A stretch of DNA of 49,212 bases from Syntrophaceae bacterium (GTDB lineage Bacteria; Desulfobacterota; Syntrophia; Syntrophales; Smithellaceae). Position 1 is the stretch's first letter. The number at the start of each line of letters is the position of its first letter. The notes under the pieces were generated by a model. The model saw only the letters and a program-made list of their open reading frames with translations, did not search any database and was not told the DNA's origin. Where the stretch lies: the NCBI GenBank assembly GCA_003139775.1, contig PLGI01000095.1, positions 1-49,212 of the forward strand, given 5' to 3'. Both the position numbers and the translations under genes were made by a program. Shown in pieces: positions 38,133 through 46,957 of this stretch.

Positions 38133-38908
38133 ATGTAAATATCTCCATCCGTTTTATTCGAATCTGGCAACGGAATCTGACAGTTTACCGTGAAAATTGG
38201 AAGATCAATTTTCTGCCGCCTTTATTGGAACCATTGTTTTATCTGGTGGCGTTCGGAATCGGTTTCAGCGGCCTTATCGGCAATATCACTTATGCTTCCC
38301 GAGAAACGTCTTATGTGCGTTTTATTGCGCCGGCGCTTGTGGCGATCAATATTATGAATAGTTCTTTTTTTGAAAACACTTTCAGTTCGTTTGTGCGAAT
38401 GTATTATCAAAAAACATTTGACGCTATGATGGCTACTCCGCTCAATGCCGAAGAAATTATAACCGGTGAAATATTTTGGGGAGCGACAAAAGCGGCAATT
38501 GGCACGACGATCATGCTGACAGTGATAAGTTTCTTCGGATTAGTAAGCTATCCATCAGGAATATTGATTATACTCGCAGCCTTTTTGGGCGGGATTGCCT
38601 TTGGTTCCGTGGGCATGCTTTTTACCAGCGTGGTAAAAACAATCGAGTTGTTCAACCTGCCGATTTTTTTATTGGTTACCCCGATGTTTCTTTTCAGCGG
38701 CACTTTTTTTCCGTTAACCAACCTGCCTTTATGGGCGCAATATTTTGCTCTGACTTTACCGCTTACTCATTTGGTCAACCTTGTCCGGGCATTGAGTTTT
38801 GGCTTATTCAACTTAGAGTTATTGATCAGTTTATGCTATTTAATTGTTTTTTGCCTCATCATGTTCCCTCTCGCTCTTTTCAAAATGCGCCGCAGACTGA
38901 TTAAATAA
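38129..38908 (+). CDS. ABC-2 type permease (NodJ-like)
   Basis: Multi-TM; 4-bp overlap with ATPase gene. Confidence 0.88.
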   Translation: MNVNISIRFIRIWQRNLTVYRENWKINFLPPLLEPLFYLVAFGIGFSGLIGNITYASRETSYVRFIAPALVAINIMNSSFFENTFSSFVRMYYQKTFDAMMATPLNAEEIITGEIFWGATKAAIGTTIMLTVISFFGLVSYPSGILIILAAFLGGIAFGSVGMLFTSVVKTIELFNLPIFLLVTPMFLFSGTFFPLTNLPLWAQYFALTLPLTHLVNLVRALSFGLFNLELLISLCYLIVFCLIMFPLALFKMRRRLIK

Positions 38909-38945
38909 ACGCTTAATGCCGCAGGATAATAAAAGAAAATATCTC

Positions 38946-38974
38946 TTGACTATTAATGGTATTGCGCCTATATA
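38946..38974 (+). promoter_or_regulatory. Candidate sigma70-type promoter
   Basis: TTGACT-17 bp-TATATA. Confidence 0.6.
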
Positions 38975-39037
38975 GGTGAAAAATAAGTGTGTTTATGTTT
39001 TTTAAAATGTTTAATCATTCTTTATAAACGAGACACA

Positions 39038-39072
39038 ACCACCATGCTCCCTGGAGTGTCGGTGGTTTTTTT
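39038..39072 (+). terminator. Rho-independent terminator, ~65-90 nt downstream of the candidate promoter
   Basis: ACCACC...CTCC-CT-GGAG...GGTGGT followed by T-tract. Confidence 0.78.
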
Positions 39073-39299
39073 CTTTACCGTGTAATTGCAATTAGATTAT
39101 CATCTCACAAAGGATAATTTAACTGCAAAGATTTATAAAATGAGCAATTTACATGAGCTCAAGAGGTAAGGCATGCAAGCCCCTCACTATTTCCTTCCTT
39201 CTCAATCAGGAGCCGGATGGGGGTGATTTTGATGCTTTGTGAGCCCCCAGGGGACAATGAAGGTTTAGAAAATGCTAATCAGCAAGAAAGGGGATTAAA

Positions 39300-39668
39300 A
39301 TGAACAAAAATTTGTATGTCGGCAACGTGTCTTTTAAAGTCACAGATGAAGACCTTAAAACCAACTTTAGTGAAGCGGGAGAAGTTGTATCCGCTTCAAT
39401 CATTAAGGACAAGTTTACCGGTCAATCCAAAGGTTTTGGATTTGTCGAAATGAAAACGGAAGAAGGCGCCACAGAAGCCATCAAGAAGTTCAATGGTGGA
39501 ATGCTTGACGGAAAAGCAATTACCGTTAATGAAGCAAGACCGAAGAAAGAATTCGGTGCTGGCGGCGGCGGAAATCGTGGCGGCGGCGGCGGTGGCTACA
39601 AAGGCGGCGGCGGAAATCGTGGTGGCGGTGGTGGAAATCGCGGCGGTGGCGGTGGTGGCCGGTACTAG
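39300..39668 (+). CDS. RRM-domain RNA-binding protein with Gly-rich tail
   Basis: NLYVGNVSF (RNP2), KGFGFVEM (RNP1), GGGGNRGGGGGG tail. Confidence 0.94.
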   Translation: MNKNLYVGNVSFKVTDEDLKTNFSEAGEVVSASIIKDKFTGQSKGFGFVEMKTEEGATEAIKKFNGGMLDGKAITVNEARPKKEFGAGGGGNRGGGGGGYKGGGGNRGGGGGNRGGGGGGRY

Positions 39669-39792
39669 AATTATTACACCGGTAGTATAATATATACGGT
39701 GTCATTCCCGCCACAGATGACCTTCAGGTTACGCAGGCGGGCTTGTACCCATCACCTTCAGGTGATTAGGGTAAATCCAGTATTTTACAAAT

Positions 39793-39834
39793 AAAGAGCA
39801 GAAGGCTGTTTAACACAAACCTTCTGCTCTTTTT
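39793..39834 (+). terminator. Rho-independent terminator after RRM gene
   Basis: AAAGAGCAGAAGG/CCTTCTGCTCTTT + T-tract. Confidence 0.85.
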
Positions 39835-39845
39835 GTTTTAGAAAT

Positions 39846-39907
39846 TAAAATCAGCTTTGGAAAAAACTGACAGCTACTTCCGGCACCCCAACAAAAAAAC
39901 AGTAAAG
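39846..39907 (+). repeat. ~60-bp direct repeat flanking TA cassette, left
   Basis: TAAAATCAGCTTTGGAAAAAACTGACAGCTACTTCCGGCACCCCAACAAAAAAACAGTAAAG. Confidence 0.8.
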
Positions 39908-39925
39908 TTTGCCCGAATTTTAGAA

Positions 39926-40225
39926 TTAGCCATGAAATGCTTCAGCATGCAACTTCAAGCCCAGTGCATTCACAACCTTGAGGATCGTATCGAAGCCGGG
40001 ACTGCGCTCGCCGGAAAGCGCCTTATAAAGACTTTCGCGGGACAGACCGGCATCTCGGGCCACCTGTGTCATGCCCTTGGCGCGGGCGATATCGCCCAGC
40101 GCTTTTGCAATAAGCGAAGCATCGCCGTCAGATTCCTCAAAACAAGCTTCAAGATAAGCTGCCATTTCCTCGGGGGTTCGAAGGTGCTCTGCTACATCGT
40201 AGCGAGTGGTTGTTGTTTTTTTCAT
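39926..40225 (-). CDS. HigA-like / HTH addiction-module antidote
   Basis: IAKALGDIARAKGMTQVARDAGLSRESLYKALSGERSPGFDTILKVVNALGLKL. Confidence 0.85.
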   Translation of the reverse strand: MKKTTTTRYDVAEHLRTPEEMAAYLEACFEESDGDASLIAKALGDIARAKGMTQVARDAGLSRESLYKALSGERSPGFDTILKVVNALGLKLHAEAFHG

Positions 40226-40234
40226 CGTTTGCTC

Positions 40235-40524
40235 CTATAAGTTGCGTGCGAGACGTAAAGCAGTTTTAATGTCGGAGGCCTGTGTGCGTTTTTCGCCGCC
40301 AGCCAGCAAAATGATAACTACGCGTCCGCGCATTGTGAAATAAACCCGATAACCGGGGCCATAATTTATTCGCAATTCAGAGACTCCTTCCCCAACCGGT
40401 TTAGCATCGCCCGGATTTCCTGATGCGAGCGTTCAACTCTGGCCAGCACGCGTGCACGCGCACGAATGTCACGCAGACCATCAAGCCACCGGGTGTAAGC
40501 CTCGGTCTTTCGAATCTCAATCAT
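40235..40524 (-). pseudogene. RelE/HigB-like toxin, frameshifted
   Basis: MIEIRKTEAYTRWLDGLRDIRARARVLARVER then, in another frame, LASGNPGDAKPVGEGVSELRINYGPGYRVYFTMRGRVVIILLAGGEKRTQASDIKTALRLARNL. Confidence 0.85.
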
Positions 40525-40584
40525 AATTTATTGTAGCCTACTGGATACACAATGTCAATGTTTTTTATGAGCGGTGGTAGATAC

Positions 40585-40650
40585 TAAAATTAGCTTTGGA
40601 AAAAACTGAAAGATAATTTCCGGAATCCCAACAAAAGAAAACAAGTAAAT
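40585..40650 (+). repeat. ~60-bp direct repeat flanking TA cassette, right
   Basis: TAAAATTAGCTTTGGAAAAAACTGAAAGATAATTTCCGGAATCCCAACAAAAGAAAACAAGTAAAT. Confidence 0.8.
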
Positions 40651-40743
40651 AGTTTTCAGATTATTGTTTCTTCTGAAGATGAGCCAATCAAATATTTTAC
40701 CAGTCAATCATGTACCTATTGGGCGGTAAATATCCCTTCATTA

Positions 40744-41331
40744 TTATGATTGCCCCATCCGTAACTTACCGAATTTTCGCAATTCGTTGATGAACATGGT
40801 GGCAGCATTTTTTGCTTGCTGCCGTCCTAGGCCATTTTTCCTCATGTCCTTCACAATATTGCTATGAAACAATTGATCCCAAGTTTTAAGAAAACCTGTG
40901 TCGGGAATTTCGATAATAATTTTTTTTGCATCGGGTTTGGTTTTAAATCTATCTCCGTCTCTACCTGCTTGGATGTATAGCCCCTTAGATGTAAGGATTT
41001 GATCAACAAGAATCCCTTGCTTAACGATATCAAAATCAATAACTACGATCAGCTCACTAGGCCTTTTGAAAGAAAGAATTAATGCAACAGTCCCTTCTGA
41101 ATTTTTCAGTTTTGCCCACTGAATCTCAACATCACCCGGAGTGATATACTCATGTATACGGATAAGTTCTTCAATATCGGGACGTTCCGCGGTGTCAAGG
41201 ATAACTAAGGGTATTAATCGACCTTCACCAAGATTTCTTGTGGCTATGGCAGCATCCGCAACTATTCGGACCGGTTTTGTTTCTAGCATGGTATTAGTAA
41301 ATCTTTTAGACCACATTTTCATTAGTTTCAT
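40744..41331 (-). CDS. Uncharacterised protein
   Basis: 195-aa intact ORF overlapping the upstream gene. Confidence 0.6.
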   Translation of the reverse strand: MKLMKMWSKRFTNTMLETKPVRIVADAAIATRNLGEGRLIPLVILDTAERPDIEELIRIHEYITPGDVEIQWAKLKNSEGTVALILSFKRPSELIVVIDFDIVKQGILVDQILTSKGLYIQAGRDGDRFKTKPDAKKIIIEIPDTGFLKTWDQLFHSNIVKDMRKNGLGRQQAKNAATMFINELRKFGKLRMGQS

Positions 41332-41863
41332 CGTGAAACTCTCGAATCAAGATTGGTTCAATTTTGGTCTCTATTCCGTGGGTGTCGATTATTGAAATTG
41401 AGTAAGCTTCAATATCAGTCCCCTTGAGGATAGTTTCCTCAACCATGAAGAACACCCATCCCGAAACAGTTTGGTGAGTATCTGTCCTAGAGGGTATTAA
41501 TAGAGAATGACCACGCCTGTCCGGATAGAATTTATTGAGTGTGCTATCGGAACGAACTTTAATATTCATTTGATAGCTGTTCTGTTTTTTATAGGTCAGC
41601 CTAAGGTCAATTGATGCGACAGCATTATCGGAATCTGTGGGATTACTAACTGAGAGTAGAAAAGCATAAACACGACCATCTGAAATATAACGGACGTATC
41701 CATCTTGCAAATATGGAACTAAGAATGGCTTCCGGAGATCTTCTTGTTGCTCTTGGATGCGCAATGCCCTTCGGGATATAATAATACCGAAAAGCGACAG
41801 TAGAAGTGCCAACCACGCAGCGACCCTTGTAATAATTTCTAAGAATGATGGATCATTATACAA
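41306..41863 (-). CDS. Uncharacterised membrane-anchored protein
   Basis: N-terminal TM (VAAWLALLLSLFGIIIS), soluble C-terminal domain. Confidence 0.6.
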   Translation of the reverse strand: MYNDPSFLEIITRVAAWLALLLSLFGIIISRRALRIQEQQEDLRKPFLVPYLQDGYVRYISDGRVYAFLLSVSNPTDSDNAVASIDLRLTYKKQNSYQMNIKVRSDSTLNKFYPDRRGHSLLIPSRTDTHQTVSGWVFFMVEETILKGTDIEAYSISIIDTHGIETKIEPILIREFHDETNENVV

Positions 41864-42037
41864 GTCAAATCCCTCATTGATCTTCTTCCATTGTAGCGAC
41901 GGCTAGATCAGTAGCTGTTTGCAAACTTTTATTTGCTCGATAATATATTCAGTAATGTTTCGTCGACACCTTACGAGTTTTTATTTCAACAACACAGCTA
42001 AATGAAGTCTGCATATCGAAACGATTGAGGCCTTTCG

Positions 42038-43372
42038 TTAAGATAAATTGATAGTTGTTTGTAAACTTGTATTTGACGAATTAATATATTCGGTAATTTT
42101 TGCAGCGATGGTTTTGACGATAAGTTCAAATTCGTCGACGTCCTTGTCCAGGAGCGTCATGCGGAAACCGAGCAGTGGTGTAAAGAATGACGTCAGCGGC
42201 ACCACGCAAATGCCGGTGGCCGCCAGCAGATAGTAAACAAATCTCTTGTCGTATTCCATCGTGCCTTTTGTCAGCTCTTCCACATATTTTTTAATCTCCG
42301 GTTTTTCAATCCGCAGATATTGTCGGTCATTGAGCACCGACTCATTGAAAATGACCGTGTTGTAAAACGCCCCATTAGTTTTATTGGCAATCAGGAAAGG
42401 AACATCCTTCAAAATACCATAGGCGATGGCGGACAGTTTTTCGTAGTGCTGTGTGCGTTCCCGTAAATAATTTTTATATTCCGGATGCATCATGATCCGC
42501 GGAATCGCCATTTGCGGCAGCGTTGTCGAACACACTTCCGACATTTTCTGATGCAAAATGGTATTAATGAAACGTGCGAATATCGGGTCTTTGTCCGCGT
42601 TATACACTTCCATCCAGCCGCAGCGCGCTCCCGGCCAGGGAGCTTCCTTGGATACGCTTTTCATGGCGATAGCGGGAACATCGCCGATAATATCGCCAAT
42701 CGGCACAGTCGTTTTGCCGTTATAGACGATATTGATATAGGTCTCATCGGAAATCACAAAAAGATCGTTTTCTCTGGCAATCCGGACAATATTCTGGAGC
42801 GCCTCGACCGGATACACAAAACCAGTGGGATTATCGGGATTGATGATCAGGATGCCGACAATCGCCTTATGGCTTTTGACTTTCTGCTCCAGTTCCCGAA
42901 GATCAGGATGCCAGCTGTTGTAAGGATTCATCCGGTACGTATTGGACGGAAATGAAGCATGAAGCACTTCCGCCATAAAGTGCGTGGAATATGTCGGCTC
43001 CGGCATGATCATGCGGGCATCCACCTGAATGGAACTGTAGGCGCGGGCAATCGCGTCGCCCAAGCCGTTGAAGAAAATAACGTCTTCGGGTGTAATCTGA
43101 ATTTTGCCGCGTGAATTGACGCGGTCGGCAATAAAAGCGCGAGTGTCGTCCACTCCCTTGGTGGGTGAATAAGCGTAAGAGCTGTCTTCCTTGATAATAT
43201 CGATAAGAACTTCTTTCATCCAATCCGGAATATTTTCGCCTTTTTGAACCGGGTCGCCGATATTTTCCCAGATGATCTTCACGCCAAAGTCCTGAATCTT
43301 TTTGGCGATGGGCACGAGATTGCGGATATCATAAGTAAGGCCGCTGCCGCCGCGGGCAATTTCGAATCGCAT
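42038..43372 (-). CDS. PLP-dependent class I/II aminotransferase
   Basis: NPDNPTGFVYP, ISDETYINIVYNG, SVSKEAPWPGARCGWME. Confidence 0.92.
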   Translation of the reverse strand: MRFEIARGGSGLTYDIRNLVPIAKKIQDFGVKIIWENIGDPVQKGENIPDWMKEVLIDIIKEDSSYAYSPTKGVDDTRAFIADRVNSRGKIQITPEDVIFFNGLGDAIARAYSSIQVDARMIMPEPTYSTHFMAEVLHASFPSNTYRMNPYNSWHPDLRELEQKVKSHKAIVGILIINPDNPTGFVYPVEALQNIVRIARENDLFVISDETYINIVYNGKTTVPIGDIIGDVPAIAMKSVSKEAPWPGARCGWMEVYNADKDPIFARFINTILHQKMSEVCSTTLPQMAIPRIMMHPEYKNYLRERTQHYEKLSAIAYGILKDVPFLIANKTNGAFYNTVIFNESVLNDRQYLRIEKPEIKKYVEELTKGTMEYDKRFVYYLLAATGICVVPLTSFFTPLLGFRMTLLDKDVDEFELIVKTIAAKITEYINSSNTSLQTTINLS

Positions 43373-43443
43373 AACTTGTTTAACTCCTTAGATATTCTTA
43401 ATGGTTTCATAATACATATTTGTTCAAATATCCAGATTTTTTT

Positions 43444-43572
43444 AGTGAGTCCCAAGTTTCAGAAGCGAAGCACACTGAAATTTGATAGACGAACTATCCC
43501 CTGTGATTCGCACAGGGGGGAGTGGATACCTTTAAGTTATGAACTTCGTTTCTGAAGCTTGGGTCTCATTAA
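43444..43572. repeat. F1 element, copy ix, two inverted ends (REPIN-like)
   Basis: AGTGAGTCCCAAGTTTCAG-AAGCGAAGCACA-CTGAAATTTG...AACTTCGTTTCTGAAGCTTGGGTCTCATTA. Confidence 0.85.
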
Positions 43573-43669
43573 AAATCTCAAAGACAAATTAGATTTTTTA
43601 TGTTATCGGGAAATGAGCCCGAAGTACCGAAGTGCGGCGCTTAATTACAACTTGACAAGAGGAACAACA

Positions 43670-44830
43670 ATGGAAGATACAAAAAGTTTTGCTGAAATGC
43701 TGGAAGAAACAAATCTTGCCCCCAAACATTTTGATGCCGGTGAAAAAACAGAGGCAACCGTAGTAAAAATTTCACCGGAATGGATATTCATAGATTTAGG
43801 CGCAAAAAGCGAAGGGTATCTCGATAAAAATGAGTTCCTTGATGAAGAGGGCAATCTTACTGTGAAAGAAGGTGATACCATCACCGCGTATTTTCTTTCC
43901 TCGCGCCACGGTGAAAAACTTTTTACCACCAAGTTGCTGACCAGCAGGAGCGTTGACGATTTCTTACTCAACGCCTACAAAAGTAAAATTCCGTTGGAAG
44001 CAACCGTAGAGAAGGAAATCAAGGGTGGTTTTTCGATCAAAATAAGCGCCAGTGCCAGCGGCTTTTGCCCATACTCGCAAATGGATACGAAAAAAATTGA
44101 CGATGTAACCGCTTATGTTGGCAAGAAACTTGATTTTATTGTTATCGAATATACGGAAAATGGGCGAAATGTAATCCTGTCCCGCCGTCCTATTCTTGAA
44201 AAAATTGAACAGGAAAAAATAAATGTTCTCAAGGATTCACTGAAGAAGGGGATGACCGTGCGCGGTGTGGTTGCCAGCGTACAAAACTTCGGCGCATTTG
44301 TTGATATCGGTGGCATTCAAGCACTGTTGCCTGTTTCGGAAATGACATGGGGAAGAGTTGAAGACGTCAAAGCTATCTACTCTCCGGGCGACGCGGTTGA
44401 GGCTATCATAATCAATCTGGATTGGGAAAATAATCGCATCTCCTTATCTTGCAAAGATACGCTTCCTGATCCATGGAATGATGTCGTAAGAAAATATACC
44501 CAGGGGAATGTGCACAAGGGAAAGGTATCCCGCCTGACGGATTTCGGCGCTTTCATTACATTGGAGGATGGGGTGGACGGTCTTTTGCATATTTCCAAAC
44601 TGGCGCGTGGCAAGAAGATTAAACACGCCCGCGATGTTCTTACAACCGGAGCGGAAATAGACGTTAAAATTGAAAAGATTGATCGCGACAACAAAAGAAT
44701 TTCACTTGATCTGGTCGGGAATGATAAAGATAATTCCAGCGAAGGCGAAGATGAAGATTTCCGCAATTATGTCGCCCCGGCACCTAAGACTATGGGTACT
44801 TTTGGTGATCTGCTCAAGAAGAAAAAATAA
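43670..44830 (+). CDS. S1 RNA-binding domain protein (ribosomal protein S1-like)
   Basis: Repeated S1 motifs (VRGVVASVQNFGAFVDIGGIQALLPVSEMTW; HKGKVSRLTDFGAFITLEDGVDGLLHISKLA); ATG 43670 with AGAGGA RBS. Confidence 0.9.
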   Translation: MEDTKSFAEMLEETNLAPKHFDAGEKTEATVVKISPEWIFIDLGAKSEGYLDKNEFLDEEGNLTVKEGDTITAYFLSSRHGEKLFTTKLLTSRSVDDFLLNAYKSKIPLEATVEKEIKGGFSIKISASASGFCPYSQMDTKKIDDVTAYVGKKLDFIVIEYTENGRNVILSRRPILEKIEQEKINVLKDSLKKGMTVRGVVASVQNFGAFVDIGGIQALLPVSEMTWGRVEDVKAIYSPGDAVEAIIINLDWENNRISLSCKDTLPDPWNDVVRKYTQGNVHKGKVSRLTDFGAFITLEDGVDGLLHISKLARGKKIKHARDVLTTGAEIDVKIEKIDRDNKRISLDLVGNDKDNSSEGEDEDFRNYVAPAPKTMGTFGDLLKKKK

Positions 44831-45084
44831 TCTATTCTGAACTATATTTGACTTAACAGACAGAAAAAAATTGAATTCTGGTTGGACAAAGATAACACCT
44901 ATAAAGATTCAGTAGTGAGCAGTTGCTAAAAATTGAAGATTTCGGGTTGAAAGTTGCAAACAAAAATTTGATCCTGAACATTCTAGAAAACTGCGATCGG
45001 CTTCATAATCCTATTGATATCCTATGACTTAAAACAATTTTTAATTATTAAAGCACGTTGCAGGGGGGTGTTTTCGGCTTTTTC

Positions 45085-46686
45085 TCAATGAGAATCCGGT
45101 AAAAATACACCGAAGTAGTAATCGTTTGACGTATCTTTAAAAACTGCGACACCCACGCCACCGCTTACTGCAACCAGCTTTGCCATATAAGGAGTAGTAG
45201 GAATGGTTCTTGTATACACGGGATTCAGCGGATTGGAGATGTCAAAGACCCTGATTCCGGATGCTCCGTCAGCCGTGTACAGGTAACCGTTATAGACAGC
45301 AACATCACTGATGCTCAATAGAGCGGGTATTGTCAAAACGAGTGACGGACTCGCGGGATTGCTAATATCCATAATACGCAACCCGTTGGTTCCAGCTGCA
45401 ATGTACAGAGCATTTCCGCAGATGGTAATGCGGTCATTTGGTGTACCAAAGGTTATGCCGCTGCCTGCGTCATACAGAACTGATGGACTTGCCGAATTTA
45501 TTACATTAATAGTCTCCAGTACATCAACGCTGGACAGATTGTTATAAGCCATAAATATTAAGTTGCCGGTTTTTGCCAGACTGCCGGCCGCGTCTATGTT
45601 AACAGAACCCAGAATGCTTGCTTGCGGCTGAACCGATGTATCAATTACATTAAGCTGGGGCTGGGTGTTGTTCTGCGATACATAAGCGATATTGCCATCG
45701 AGTATGATATCACCGGTTGACATTCCTAGAGAGAATGTCCTGACTGGATTTGCCGGATTGGTAATATCGTAAGTATAAAGATCACCGGCAAACGGAGACA
45801 TAGAGCACCACCCGTTACAACCAAGTGTTGTGCCAACCAATATTTTATTATTTGATACTGAAACATTGGTCATAATGTCGAAAAAGCCCATCTGAGTGTT
45901 GTCGTCAGAAATGGTACTAAAAATCGCGGACGCGGCAGGAGCGCTTACATCAATTATACGTATACTGCCGTCAGCGAGAAAGGCTATACCATTTTGAAGC
46001 GCAAGCCTGGAAGGACTGTATGATGAGTAAAACTTTAGGGTGGATATAATTTTCCAGGGCTCGAGTACGGTCACCACATACGTCTGCGTTGAAGAATCCA
46101 CCGCCGTCACAGTATATGTCACCGGCAATGTAAAGTCGTTGGCGGTTGCACCGCTTACCTGCGCAGTCGTGCCTACATTAATACTTACGCCTGTAGTGGC
46201 GAAAGTCCCTACAAGCGCTGTAAAATCTGTGCCAGATGGCAAGGTAACTGATATTATTTTTGCTGTTTCATTGATCGTTCCGGCAATGCCGTTTATGGAG
46301 TATGACGTGATGGCCTTCTCCGATGACAAAATGACTGTAACAGTATAGTCTGCCGTTGTCCCGTCTGCCGCGGTGACAGTGTATATCAGAGGATTTGTAA
46401 AATTGTTTGCCGTTACTCCGCTCTCCTGTACAACAGAACCTATTTTTACATTCAATCCGGTTGTGGTGAACGTTGCAGTCAATGCGGTAATATCTGCCGG
46501 AAAAGGTATAACAACATTAATGGTTTTTTCCGATTCATTTATTGTTCCGGCGATGCCGTTTACAGAATACGCGGAAATTTCTTTTGCTGATGATGGTGAA
46601 TCACCTTTGCTGCCGCATCCATTAATTAAATTCAGCGCGAGTATCAGAATAACTAGTAATGATACAAATATTCTTCTGGCCTTCAT
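45085..46686 (-). CDS. Lipoprotein with two Ig-like (DUF5018-type) repeats and LVIVD-like propeller repeats
   Basis: Lipobox LNLINGC; tandem ISAYSVNGIAGTINESEKTINVVIPF.../ITSYSINGIAGTINETAKIISVTLP; IRIIDVSAPA, LRIMDISNPASPSLV, IRVFDISNPLNPVY. Confidence 0.8.
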   Translation of the reverse strand: MKARRIFVSLLVILILALNLINGCGSKGDSPSSAKEISAYSVNGIAGTINESEKTINVVIPFPADITALTATFTTTGLNVKIGSVVQESGVTANNFTNPLIYTVTAADGTTADYTVTVILSSEKAITSYSINGIAGTINETAKIISVTLPSGTDFTALVGTFATTGVSINVGTTAQVSGATANDFTLPVTYTVTAVDSSTQTYVVTVLEPWKIISTLKFYSSYSPSRLALQNGIAFLADGSIRIIDVSAPAASAIFSTISDDNTQMGFFDIMTNVSVSNNKILVGTTLGCNGWCSMSPFAGDLYTYDITNPANPVRTFSLGMSTGDIILDGNIAYVSQNNTQPQLNVIDTSVQPQASILGSVNIDAAGSLAKTGNLIFMAYNNLSSVDVLETINVINSASPSVLYDAGSGITFGTPNDRITICGNALYIAAGTNGLRIMDISNPASPSLVLTIPALLSISDVAVYNGYLYTADGASGIRVFDISNPLNPVYTRTIPTTPYMAKLVAVSGGVGVAVFKDTSNDYYFGVFLPDSH

Positions 46687-46957
46687 AGTAGGTCTCCCTA
46701 TAATATTTGTACTGCTAACTAATGGATTCGTTACGAGGTGGTGATTATTCTTTATATCTATAGAATGACTGGCATCATACAGATAATAATATTAATTTCA
46801 AGATAAATTTAATGTTAATTATGTTTTCAGAATTAAGGATTACCATTTGCAAGGTTGAATAATTATCGAGGCGGATGATTTGAGGATTACAGGAAGAAGT
46901 TGATACAAGACTTAACTCTAATTACTAGATCAAGTCTTATCTAGTACAATTTTTACT

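Noticed and set aside
39140-39299. Possible tRNA or riboswitch in the RRM leader
   Set aside because: No cloverleaf or known aptamer core recognised; only short complementary GC stretches.
40235-40524. Programmed ribosomal frameshift in the toxin gene
   Set aside because: No slippery heptamer at the junction (GAACGCTCGCATC); a one-base deletion or sequencing error is simpler.
42485-42955. 156-aa plus-strand ORF
   Set aside because: Antisense to the aminotransferase; no motif.
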